Source of the DNA: Algoriphagus alkaliphilus
GTDB taxonomy: Bacteria > Bacteroidota > Bacteroidia > Cytophagales > Cyclobacteriaceae
NCBI RefSeq assembly: GCF_900103735.1
Contig: NZ_FMXE01000016.1
Location: forward strand, 1 to 64,000
Reading direction: 5' to 3'
DNA: 64,000 bases
The translations under genes and the position numbers were made by a program. Within the stretch, counting starts at the first letter, position 1; every line of letters starts with the position of its first letter. Below, piece by piece: positions 26,388 to 34,710 of the stretch. Below the pieces are notes generated by a model. The model did not search any database. It saw only the letters and a program-made list of their open reading frames with translations, and was not told the origin of the DNA.

Positions 26388-27041
26388 TTAAAGCCTTTTT
26401 ACCACTTCTCTTTTTGGAATTCTTATCGACCACATTCCTCTCAAATCACCCACCTTATGACCTTTGGCATTGTCCTGAGGGTAAAGTTCGTTTAGCTTTT
26501 GAAGGGTCTCATCATTGATATCTTTCCCCGGATCACCATGACAACTCAGGCAAAACCCTCCGGGAATAACAATGGGTTTGGTATATAAGAAGACCTCTCC
26601 ATTCTCAAATTTTTGAATATTTGGCTCACTTTTATTCCCACTTTCCACATTGTATTCATAAGCTTCCAAAATTGCCTTTTCTTCTTCATTGGGTTGGTCT
26701 GCCGGATTACGATAGCGATTTGATGCACGCCGAATTTCTACTCCATATTTTTGGTTTACTTCAGCTAAAATCGGAAGTGCCAGCACCTTACAAAATTCAA
26801 CGGCCCCGGCCTCTCCTTTTTCTGCAATTGCAGATTGAAGATTTGAAATTAACTGTCGCTGTGCCTCTGAAGAAATTGAATCTCCCCAATCCATCGCTTC
26901 ATCCAATATCTCAACCTCTACCAGCCGCTTAACTTCCATCGCCTGATTTACCTGCTCAAAAGTTTCTTTTGAAACCCGCTCCTGAGGACCACAGGAAAAC
27001 TGTAAAAATGCGGCAATCCCTAAAATGATTAGCTTCTTCAT
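26388..27041 (-). CDS. Tll0287-like (DUF3365) c-type heme lipoprotein
   Basis: 217 residues. The signal ends in a lipobox (FSCGPQ). The mature part is a DUF3365/Tll0287-like domain, a PAS-related heme-binding fold, with one c-type heme site CLSCH at about residues 163-167 and a second conserved Cys (EFCKVLAL). Family members are thought to sense redox state or bind gases; here the protein is free of any kinase domain. It is on the same strand as susC but 250 bp upstream, so it is probably a separate unit. Confidence 0.82.
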   Translation of the reverse strand: MKKLIILGIAAFLQFSCGPQERVSKETFEQVNQAMEVKRLVEVEILDEAMDWGDSISSEAQRQLISNLQSAIAEKGEAGAVEFCKVLALPILAEVNQKYGVEIRRASNRYRNPADQPNEEEKAILEAYEYNVESGNKSEPNIQKFENGEVFLYTKPIVIPGGFCLSCHGDPGKDINDETLQKLNELYPQDNAKGHKVGDLRGMWSIRIPKREVVKRL

Positions 27042-27079
27042 ATGATTTTAATTTGATTTTTATAGGCCATACCAGCCTG

Positions 27080-27154
27080 CAGGGAATTTCGCATTATGGA
27101 TAATCTTGCCAGCAACTGCAGTTTTGCATCGAGCCTGTCTGCCACAGGCTCGAT
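27080..27154. repeat. Interspersed GCGARATTCCCTG repeat with hairpin, copy B
   Basis: On the minus strand 27080-27105 reads GATTATCCATAATGCGAAAT then TCCCTG, matching 59613-59638 at 24 of 26 positions. Next to it is a perfect 11-bp hairpin, ATCGAGCCTGT / ACAGGCTCGAT (27128-27138 and 27144-27154). There is no T-run and the flanking genes diverge, so it is not an ordinary terminator. Confidence 0.65.
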
Positions 27155-27305
27155 TTCATATCCTTTTGAATTTTAGCTTAAATTTATCAAGCATTTTTAG
27201 ATAACTGTTCAGAACACTTGATTAACTTAAAACTGTTTGTGGTATACTTTAAGGATCTAATATTTTGTTAAGTCTTCATATTGAAGCAATTATTCATGGA
27301 ATGAA

Positions 27306-30116
27306 ATGAAAAGAATCTCTATTACACTCTTTTTACTCCTCTTTTTATCGATGGAATCCTGGTCTCAAATCTGGACTCGTATGCAAAGTTGGGGACTGGA
27401 CTTCGAATCTATTGTTTGGATTAATGAAACTGAAGGGGTGATTGTTGGAGAAAATTTGATCATCCGCACCAGTGATGGTGGAGCGACATGGGATGAGGTA
27501 TTGCAAAAATTTGACACTCGATTTTCGGATGTTGCCTTTTTGAGAAACGGTCATGGGGTAGTCGTAGGTGAAAAAGGGGTGATTTTTACGAGTTCCGATT
27601 TTGGAAAAAGCTGGGAACAAAAGACCTCAGGAACTCAAAACAACCTTCGAAGTGTAGCCAAAACGGCATCCACACAACTTGTGGCGGTTGGCCAAAACGG
27701 GGAAATTCTTCTGTCAATTAACTCGGGAACAACCTGGTCAAAGGTATCCAGCGGCACCAACTTGGGACTAAACGATATCACATTTGTAAATGAAAACACT
27801 GCTTTTATAACTGCCGATCAAGGCAGAATTCTTAAATCTTTTGATAAAGGGAATACCTGGAACGTCACTGCTATTGCCGCCAACAGGGACTTGTTTGGCC
27901 TTGTATTTCCAGATCCTATGACAGGCTACGTGGTAGGTCAGAATGGCGCAATTCTAAAAACATCAAACGGAGGAGAATCCTGGTCCGAATTAATTTCGAA
28001 TACAAACCAGACGCTAAGAAAGGTCACTGTCAGTCCCCTTGACATTCGGGTTATTGTGGCGGTGGGTGATAGAGCTACTATCGTGAGAACAGTGAATGCC
28101 GGCAGCACTTTTGCCAATCTCAATCTTGGAGCTACCAATACACGAAACATCAAAAATATTGCTTTCAAACCAAATTCGGCCCTTTCATCTGCTGTGGGAC
28201 AAGATGGATATCTTCTGAACTCCACAAACTCGGGTGCAAGTTGGGTTCAAAAATTTGCCGGCATTCGAAATAACTTTACTTCTGTTGATTTCAAAAGCAT
28301 AAACACCGGATACATTGCAGGGGAAAATGGCGGCTTATTTGTCACCTCCAACGGAGCGGCCACCCTTGTTAGCAGACCAATTCCCGAACCCCTTCTTATT
28401 CAAACCATAGACTTTTGGAATACCAGCTACGGCTTCACCAGTTCGGCGGGAGGAAAAATATACCGCACGGGAAATTCTGGTAGCAATTGGGTGCCGCTTT
28501 CACTTTCGGTAAACAGAACTATTTCCGGATTTTACTTATTTGCTCCTTCTGTCATCTATGCAGCAGGCAATAATGGCTATATCACAAGGTCTACTGATTC
28601 GGGAGTGACTTGGGACCAAACCGTAAAATCCAACACGGCCAAAAACCTGAAAGATGTTACTTTTTTTGATTTCGTTTTCGGTTTTGCCATGGGCGATAAC
28701 GGTCAAATCAGTCGAAGCGCAGGCGGAAGTGAGTGGGAGACACTACCAAAAGTGACGGAGGAAAATCTAAATGCCCTAGCCAAATTGGATACGATACGCG
28801 CAATTATTGTAGGAAATGCCGGAACAATACTTAAAACGGATGACAAAGCCAGAACATGGCGAAAAATCGAATCCGGGACCTCGAAAAATCTAAACTCCAT
28901 CGCCTTTTTTGGTGAAAATATCGGATTCATTGCCGGAGATGAGGGAGTAGCATTGGTCACGCTTGACGGGGGTGAAACTTGGATTAAGTCCTCCACCGGA
29001 ACAGTTCGAAACTTGACAGGGGTAAGTCCTGGCACCGACTCCAAAGCTTATTTTGTGGGTCAGGATGGATCCATCATTACCTATACTTGCATCCCTCCGG
29101 TGGGGACTTTGGGAGAAATCACGGGTGAATCGAAATCCTGTCTGGCAAATACAACCTACCGAATAACCCAACTTCCAAGCCCGGGATCTGAAATCATCTG
29201 GAGGATAGACGGAGGAGAAATAATTTCCGGCCAAGGAACCAGTCAAATTGAAGTCAAATGGAATACACCGGGTAGAAATGCAGTCTTGGTCAGTCGTTCC
29301 AATTTTTGTGGCAGTGGAGAGACTTCCGCTTTGGAAGTAGAGGTGATTCCAAGCCCCGCTCTTAATCTGGTTATCACAGGAGATGGGGCTGTCTGTAAGG
29401 ACAACTCTTACAACTATTCCCTTCCAAAGTTTGATGGGACAACTTATACTTGGAACGTGACCGGAGGCGAAATTACCCAAGGACAGGGAACGCATAAAGT
29501 CGAGGTCAAATGGACACTTTCAGGACAGCAGCAGTTAAGTGTTTCGCAGGAGAGTCGATGTGGACCCGCTGCACCAATTCTGAAAACGATCACGGTGAAT
29601 GCTGCTCCCGATTCACCATTGGGTATTTCCGGTGAACCCCGAGTGGGGCTCGGAGAGCAAATCTATGAGGTAACTGCGACGGCAGGATTGAACTATCGCT
29701 GGAGTCTATCCGGCGGGGGAAGAATTCTGGCAGGACAGGGGACCGGAAGGGTCATTATTTTGTGGGAAAATGAGGGGGACTATGAACTTGCCATTGAAGC
29801 TCAAAATGCGTGCAACTACAGCCCAAAGCGAATCCTGTCGGTGAATGTAAACGTCATCACTTCTTCAGAGCCTTTCGATGAAGGAGATCTGAAGGTCTAT
29901 CCTAATCCAAGTCAGGGGAATCTGAGCATTTCATCAAAGGCTTTGGATTCGTGGTCCATTGTCTTCATTTACAATTTTGTTGGTCAAGTAGTAGAAACAA
30001 GGTCAATCCCACCTTATCAAAATGAAATGCGATTCGATAACCTTCCGAAAGGTTTTCTTTTGATTCAGCTTCTGGGCAAAAATGGTATTGTCTCCAAAAA
30101 AATACTGGTTCGGTAG
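27306..30116 (+). CDS. Large secreted T9SS cargo: Ycf48-like propellers plus PKD-like domains
   Basis: 936 residues. Signal peptide 1-20; residues about 25-590 are more than ten BNR/Ycf48-type blades (TSDGGATWDE, SSDFGKSWEQ, TSNGGESWSE, TLDGGETWIK); residues about 595-860 are three PKD-like beta-sandwich repeats, each with a W-x-x-x-GGxIxxGQGT motif (GGEIISGQGT, GGEITQGQGT, GGRILAGQGT); residues about 862-936 are a type A T9SS sorting domain starting VYPNPSQG and ending KKILVR. It should be exported by the gliding/PorSS machine and attached or released outside. It is probably an adhesin or surface binding protein; no catalytic motif is visible. Confidence 0.9.
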   Translation: MKRISITLFLLLFLSMESWSQIWTRMQSWGLDFESIVWINETEGVIVGENLIIRTSDGGATWDEVLQKFDTRFSDVAFLRNGHGVVVGEKGVIFTSSDFGKSWEQKTSGTQNNLRSVAKTASTQLVAVGQNGEILLSINSGTTWSKVSSGTNLGLNDITFVNENTAFITADQGRILKSFDKGNTWNVTAIAANRDLFGLVFPDPMTGYVVGQNGAILKTSNGGESWSELISNTNQTLRKVTVSPLDIRVIVAVGDRATIVRTVNAGSTFANLNLGATNTRNIKNIAFKPNSALSSAVGQDGYLLNSTNSGASWVQKFAGIRNNFTSVDFKSINTGYIAGENGGLFVTSNGAATLVSRPIPEPLLIQTIDFWNTSYGFTSSAGGKIYRTGNSGSNWVPLSLSVNRTISGFYLFAPSVIYAAGNNGYITRSTDSGVTWDQTVKSNTAKNLKDVTFFDFVFGFAMGDNGQISRSAGGSEWETLPKVTEENLNALAKLDTIRAIIVGNAGTILKTDDKARTWRKIESGTSKNLNSIAFFGENIGFIAGDEGVALVTLDGGETWIKSSTGTVRNLTGVSPGTDSKAYFVGQDGSIITYTCIPPVGTLGEITGESKSCLANTTYRITQLPSPGSEIIWRIDGGEIISGQGTSQIEVKWNTPGRNAVLVSRSNFCGSGETSALEVEVIPSPALNLVITGDGAVCKDNSYNYSLPKFDGTTYTWNVTGGEITQGQGTHKVEVKWTLSGQQQLSVSQESRCGPAAPILKTITVNAAPDSPLGISGEPRVGLGEQIYEVTATAGLNYRWSLSGGGRILAGQGTGRVIILWENEGDYELAIEAQNACNYSPKRILSVNVNVITSSEPFDEGDLKVYPNPSQGNLSISSKALDSWSIVFIYNFVGQVVETRSIPPYQNEMRFDNLPKGFLLIQLLGKNGIVSKKILVR

Positions 30117-30142
30117 CTTGGATGTGTATTGATGGAAATATG

Positions 30143-30317
30143 TTAAACCCGGACTATGCATTAGGTTTCGTTATGAGGACAGTAAGTGCAATAAAATCAG
30201 GCTGTTTGGAGACTGAGGCATAGCACCGCTATGGTGAAGTCGAAAACAGCAACGTAGTGACTGATTTTGATGCAATTACTGGCCACAATAGAATTGCTAA
30301 TGCATATTTCGGGTTAA
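30143..30317. repeat. MITE-like long imperfect palindrome
   Basis: A 175-bp element whose ends are inverted repeats: TTAAACCCGGACTATGCATTAG (split here as 30143-30164) against TTAACCCGAAATATGCATTAG on the other strand (30297-30317), about 19 of 22 matching. Further in, TGCAATAAAATCAG pairs with the complement of CTGATTTTGATGCA, GCTGTTT with AAAACAGC, and CATAGC-ACCG-CTATG forms the tip. The whole element can fold into one hairpin. It fills the space between two convergent genes and encodes nothing. Confidence 0.75.
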
Positions 30318-30360
30318 AGGAAAGCGAGAACAAAATAAGCCATCGGAAACCGAAGTTTAT

Positions 30361-30885
30361 TTATTCCTCATCGCGGATCATCACATATTGGAAAATATCG
30401 CCAACCCTGCCTCTTTTGATAAATGCTTTTTTTAGAATTGCTTCGGGGATGTATCCCGCTTTTTCCAGTACATTCATAGATTCTCCATTGAAGTCATAGA
30501 CTTGGGCATAGATTCGCTGGATATCAAATTTTTCAAATACATATTTGGTGTAAAGCTTTACCGCTTCGGAGGCAATCCCTTTTCCCCAAAATGGTTCCCC
30601 CACCCAAAATCCTAATTCCAAATTAGTTCGGAGTTCATCTTTTCCGCGTTCTGAACCGATGGACCCGGCCAGCTTTCCCTCATATTCGATGGCAAAGTTT
30701 TGCGGTGGGTTAAACTTCTGATTGTGTTCTATCCAGTGCCTCGCGTCATGAATGGTATAAGGCTGAGGATAACTGTCCCTCAGATTCATGGCAATTTTGG
30801 GGTTATTGGCTAGCGGATAGAGTTGATGAAAATGGGAGTCATTCCAAGTGACTAGGTTAATTTCTTTTTCTCCTGTTATGATCAT
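30361..30885 (-). CDS. GNAT family N-acetyltransferase (RimJ/RimL-like)
   Basis: 174 residues. The arrangement fits Acetyltransf_3: an N-terminal strand with LRDSYPQPYT, the substrate strand ELGFWVGEPFWGKG with the acetyl-CoA loop (FWGKGIASEAV), and the C-terminal YDFNGESMNVLEKAGY block seen in ribosomal-protein and spermidine acetyltransferases. Acceptor unknown. It stands alone, convergent with the T9SS cargo gene and 80 bp after prfA's strand. Confidence 0.88.
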   Translation of the reverse strand: MIITGEKEINLVTWNDSHFHQLYPLANNPKIAMNLRDSYPQPYTIHDARHWIEHNQKFNPPQNFAIEYEGKLAGSIGSERGKDELRTNLELGFWVGEPFWGKGIASEAVKLYTKYVFEKFDIQRIYAQVYDFNGESMNVLEKAGYIPEAILKKAFIKRGRVGDIFQYVMIRDEE

Positions 30886-30967
30886 AAAAGTAGGTAGGTT
30901 ATTCCTCCGCTGGTTAATTGTTTGTTCAATATACTTTGTTAATTGATTTCTTCAAAGTCTGTTCCAC

Positions 30968-32041
30968 TTACTCGATTCCTCCGGCTTTCATTTTCTCAAG
31001 GTTTTCTGCCAATCGCAGTGCAGAGATGAATTCCTCGATATGCCCATCCATCACATCCGGTAGATTATAGACCGTTTTGTTGATCCTGTGGTCTGTGACA
31101 CGGGATTGGGAGTAGTTATAAGTCCTGATTTTGTCCGACCGGTCACCACTGCCCACCATTGATCTACGCTGGGCACCGACAGCATCATTGTGCTTGGTCA
31201 GTTCGATTTCATAGAGTCTGGAGCGCAATACTTTGAGTGCTTTTTCAAAGTTTTTGATCTGGGATTTTTCATCCTGACAGGTCACTACCAAGCCCGAAGG
31301 AAGGTGGGTCAACCTCACTGCGGAATAGGTGGTATTTACGGACTGACCGCCCGGACCGGAAGAACAATAGGTGTCCTTGCGAATCTCATTCATGTCCAGG
31401 TGTACCTCAACTTCATCCATTTCGGGTAAAACAGCCACAGATGCGGCAGAGGTATGCACCCTGCCTTGGGATTCTGTGGCAGGCACCCGCTGGACTCGAT
31501 GTACTCCCGATTCATATTTGAGCATGCCATATACGTCGGCACCCGAGACGGTGGCAATGATTTCTTTGTACCCGCCCGCAGATCCAAAAGTCAAATCGAG
31601 TACCGTGAGCTTCCAACCCTGCATTTCACAGAACCGCTCATACATCCGAAACAAATCCCCGGCAAAGATCGAAGCTTCGTCTCCTCCTGTGCCTCCTCTG
31701 ATTTCCAGAATACAGTCTTTGGAGTCATTTGGATCCTTTGGAATCAGCAGCTGCTTCACCACTTCTTCAAGCACATCCTTTCGCTCCCGAAGGTAATCCA
31801 ACTCTGCTTTTGCCATTTCACGGAATTCCGGATCCTTTTCTTTATCCAGCACCTCTTTGGAGCTGTAGATGTTTTGAAGCACAAGCTTGTACTCGTCATA
31901 GGCAATGACGATTTTCTCAAGTTCTTTGTATTCCTTGGATAGCTTGGTGTATTTGCTCATGTCGGACATGGAGTCCGGCATGATGATGAGTTGACCTACT
32001 TCTTCGAAACGGTCTTTCAGGGCTTGTAATTTGTCCAGCAT
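30968..32041 (-). CDS. prfA: Peptide chain release factor 1
   Basis: Releases the finished peptide at UAA and UAG. The start is the ATG at 32041 ([10 protein letters not shown]), giving 357 residues, the normal RF1 size; the longer open frame runs over the promoter. The GGQ loop is intact ([14 protein letters not shown]) and the stop-codon tripeptide is PAT (RVPATES), which marks RF1 rather than RF2 (SPF). No programmed frameshift is present. A TACTTTTG -7 box lies at 32059-32066. Confidence 0.97.
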   Translation of the reverse strand: MLDKLQALKDRFEEVGQLIIMPDSMSDMSKYTKLSKEYKELEKIVIAYDEYKLVLQNIYSSKEVLDKEKDPEFREMAKAELDYLRERKDVLEEVVKQLLIPKDPNDSKDCILEIRGGTGGDEASIFAGDLFRMYERFCEMQGWKLTVLDLTFGSAGGYKEIIATVSGADVYGMLKYESGVHRVQRVPATESQGRVHTSAASVAVLPEMDEVEVHLDMNEIRKDTYCSSGPGGQSVNTTYSAVRLTHLPSGLVVTCQDEKSQIKNFEKALKVLRSRLYEIELTKHNDAVGAQRRSMVGSGDRSDKIRTYNYSQSRVTDHRINKTVYNLPDVMDGHIEEFISALRLAENLEKMKAGGIE

Positions 32042-32058
32042 GGGTTTTATTCGCTGCG

Positions 32059-32066
32059 CAAAAGTA
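32059..32066 (-). promoter_or_regulatory. Candidate -7 promoter box (TACTTTTG) for prfA
   Basis: Exact TAnnTTTG match on the minus strand, 17 bp before the chosen prfA ATG; it also supports that start over the longer frame. Confidence 0.55.
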
Positions 32067-32151
32067 AGGAATTTATCGGGTGAGTAGTCTAAAATTGTCA
32101 ACTCACACCCCTAAGATGTTGCGCCCGGATTGGAAAATCCGTTCTTGAGGC

Positions 32152-32376
32152 ATGAGAAACCTGCCTGTTTTATTGTTCTTTGGCGCGCTTTTTACTTTTT
32201 CCCACTGTGAAGAAGAAAATCCCTTAGCAAATTGTATAGATCCTGAAAAGATCAGGTCAGGGCCATGCACGTTCGATTATACTCCGGTTTGCGGTTGCGA
32301 CGGAAAAACTTACTTCAATGCCTGTGCCGCTGACCTATCGGGCCTCAAGTCATGGACCCAAGGTGAATGTAAATAA
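32152..32376 (+). CDS. Small Kazal-type domain lipoprotein
   Basis: 74 residues. A short signal peptide ends in a lipobox-like SHCEE. The mature part has the Kazal serine-protease-inhibitor pattern: C-x6-C... then DYTPVCGCDGKTYFNAC and a final GEC, with the consensus P-V-C-G-x-D-G-x-T-Y-x-N-x-C exact except for an extra Cys (VCGCDG). Kazal domains bind the active site of serine proteases in animals; bacterial ones may protect the cell from secreted or host proteases. It is divergent from prfA and stands alone. Confidence 0.85.
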   Translation: MRNLPVLLFFGALFTFSHCEEENPLANCIDPEKIRSGPCTFDYTPVCGCDGKTYFNACAADLSGLKSWTQGECK

Positions 32377-32697
32377 TATGGACAGGAACTGATTCCTTGG
32401 GTTTAAGATCAATCCATTTTAAAAGGTTAAAGCTAGTCACACAGGTAATTTTACAGGTCGCTGTGTTACTTAATCAAATTTGTTTGATGGTAGGATTGTG
32501 GAGTCTGTATATCCGCTTTCTTACCAGTAGCCATAGGAAATAAGGATAGAAGTCCGATGAGACGAGCTGTGGACTGTGGACGGTCGTCTGTCGACGATTA
32601 TCCGCTTTTTGCAATTTCAATTTTAGCAAACTGGTAGAATTGCGGATAATCATATTGTGGAAATACATATCAGGTAAAATCAACATGTCATGAAAAC
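32377..32697. other. Non-coding gap with an inverted repeat
   Basis: About 320 bases with no credible gene. The only structure I see is a perfect 10-bp inverted repeat GATTATCCGC / GCGGATAATC (32596-32605 and 32642-32651) separated by 36 bp, preceded by a word series (GGACTGTGGACGGTCGTCTG). GATTATCC also begins the repeat cores at 27105 and 59613. Confidence 0.5.
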
Positions 32698-32728
32698 AAA
32701 AAGCCCGAAAATCACTTCGGGCTTTTTG
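32698..32728 (-). terminator. Intrinsic terminator of glmS
   Basis: AAAAAGCCCGAA-GTGATT-TTCGGGCTTTTT on the minus strand: a strong stem of 11-12 bp with flanking T-run, 18 bp after the glmS stop. Confidence 0.93.
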
Positions 32729-32746
32729 ATATAAGATAGAACTAGG

Positions 32747-34588
32747 TTATTCGACTGTTACAGATTTTGCCAAGTTTCTCGGTTGATCTACATTACAACC
32801 TCTCATCACGGCGATGTGGTAAGAAAGCAGCTGCAAGGGAACTACTGCCACCAAAGGGACGAATGCCTCGTGCACAGCAGGAATCTCGATGACGTGATCC
32901 GCCATAGCTTTTACTTGGGTATCACCTTCTGTCACTACTGCGATCACTTTCCCTTTTCTGGCTTTTACCTCCTGAATGTTGCTCACCACTTTTTCATAGG
33001 AGCTGTCCTGGGTCGCAATGAAGAAAACAGGCATGGCCTCATCAATCAAAGCAATCGGACCGTGCTTCATCTCGGCAGCGGGGTAACCTTCAGCATGGAT
33101 GTAAGAAATCTCCTTCAGCTTCAATGCTCCTTCCAGTGCAACAGGGAAATTGTATCCCCGTCCCAGATACAGGGCATTGGTCACGTCTTTATATTCTGCT
33201 GCAATCTCTTTGATCAGGTCATTGGTCAGCAAAGCTCTTTCCACCTTGGCAGGTATAGCTTCCAGCTCGTTCAGGAGTTGGATGTATTTATTTTCCGGCA
33301 GGGTCCCGCGCTGATAGCCCAGCTTAAGTGCCATCATCGCCAATACGGAGATCTGTGCTGTAAAGGCTTTGGTGGAGGCAACTCCTATTTCCGGACCTGC
33401 GTGGGTATAGGAACCTGCATGCGTGGCTCTGGGAATGGAAGAGCCCACCACATTACACACTCCGAAAATTGTTGCTCCTTTGGACTTTGCAAGTTCAATC
33501 GCAGCCAAAGTATCTGCGGTCTCTCCGGATTGGGAGATCGCAATCACAAAATCTTTTTCGCTGATGACCGGATTACGATATCTGAACTCCGAAGCGTATT
33601 CCACTTCCACGGGTACTCTGGCAAACTCTTCAAAAAGATATTCTGCTACCAATCCGGCATGCCAAGAGGTACCACAGGCTGTGATAATAATGCGCTCCGC
33701 ATTCTGAAATTTATTCATGTAATCCCGTAGTCCGCCCAGTACCAGTCTACCGGATTTGGCATCCAGACGACCTCTCAGACAATCTGCGATAGACTTGGGC
33801 TGTTCGTAGATTTCTTTGAGCATGAAATGCTCGTAACCACCCTTTTCGATGGCTTCCAGCTCCATTTCGAGCTGATTGATGTAAGGGTTGGTTTCTACGT
33901 TTTCGATGGTTTTGACTTGCAACTTTCCATCTCGAATCACCGCAATCTCATAGTCGTCAAGATAAACGACCTTATTGGTGTATTCGATAATCGGTGTCGC
34001 ATCTGAAGCCAAAAAGAACTCCTCTTCTCCAACTCCGATAACTAATGGAGAACCTTTACGTGCTGCAATGAGTGTATCAGGCTCTTCTTTATTGATTAAT
34101 ACAATGGCATAAGCACCGACCACTTTGTGCAAAGCCAGCCGAAGGGCTTCTTCCAGTGTGCAATGGTTATTAACGTAGATGTCTTCAATAAATTTGACAA
34201 AAACTTCCGTATCGGTATCACTATCAAAGGTATAGCCTTTTTGAAGTAGATCTTTTTTTAACACTTCGTAATTTTCGATGATTCCGTTGTGAATCATCGC
34301 AAACTTCTCAGAAGCCGAATAATGCGGGTGAGCATTGACATCATTCGGTTCACCGTGTGTAGCCCATCGGGTATGACCTATCCCGATTTTTGACTTTACT
34401 TCCCCGTTTGACTCCAGATACTTCTCTAGTTCAGAGACTTTTCCCTTCTTTTTATAGATACTTAACCCGTGCTTATCCAATAAAGCAACACCGGCCGAAT
34501 CATATCCTCTATATTCTAATCTTCTGAGACCTTTGAGGATAATGGGCAAAGCTTCCTGCTGCCCGACATACGCGACAATTCCACACAT
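32747..34588 (-). CDS. glmS: Glutamine--fructose-6-phosphate aminotransferase
   Basis: Makes glucosamine-6-phosphate from fructose-6-phosphate and glutamine, the first step to UDP-GlcNAc. The N-terminus is MCGIVAYVG, so Cys2 becomes the catalytic N-terminal nucleophile of the class II amidotransferase domain. RRLEYRGYDSAG and GHTRWATHG are intact. Two SIS domains follow (CGTSWHAG, SQSGETADT), and the C-terminus ends KSVTVE as in all GlmS. 613 residues, full length. The mutase at 7786 would take the next step. No glmS ribozyme is seen upstream. Confidence 0.97.
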   Translation of the reverse strand: MCGIVAYVGQQEALPIILKGLRRLEYRGYDSAGVALLDKHGLSIYKKKGKVSELEKYLESNGEVKSKIGIGHTRWATHGEPNDVNAHPHYSASEKFAMIHNGIIENYEVLKKDLLQKGYTFDSDTDTEVFVKFIEDIYVNNHCTLEEALRLALHKVVGAYAIVLINKEEPDTLIAARKGSPLVIGVGEEEFFLASDATPIIEYTNKVVYLDDYEIAVIRDGKLQVKTIENVETNPYINQLEMELEAIEKGGYEHFMLKEIYEQPKSIADCLRGRLDAKSGRLVLGGLRDYMNKFQNAERIIITACGTSWHAGLVAEYLFEEFARVPVEVEYASEFRYRNPVISEKDFVIAISQSGETADTLAAIELAKSKGATIFGVCNVVGSSIPRATHAGSYTHAGPEIGVASTKAFTAQISVLAMMALKLGYQRGTLPENKYIQLLNELEAIPAKVERALLTNDLIKEIAAEYKDVTNALYLGRGYNFPVALEGALKLKEISYIHAEGYPAAEMKHGPIALIDEAMPVFFIATQDSSYEKVVSNIQEVKARKGKVIAVVTEGDTQVKAMADHVIEIPAVHEAFVPLVAVVPLQLLSYHIAVMRGCNVDQPRNLAKSVTVE

Positions 34589-34710
34589 ACTTAAAAATTC
34601 TTAAAAGTTTTTTTAAACTTCCACAAAGAAACAGCTTTCATGCCAAAAAAAATAATCCACTTCCCTAAAAAAGAGAAGTGGATCTGTGTTACTTTTTCGA
34701 AATTGAAAGT

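Noticed and set aside
32474..32686. 70-residue open frame in the gap before glmS
   Set aside because: Low complexity, covers the inverted repeat and word series, and lacks a start context or homology.
32783..33730. 315-residue open frame on the plus strand
   Set aside because: It is fully antisense to glmS, which has complete motifs over its whole length.
34589..34710. glmS ribozyme or riboswitch upstream of glmS
   Set aside because: Only about 120 AT-rich bases are present, with no conserved ribozyme core visible; this riboswitch is known mainly from Firmicutes.
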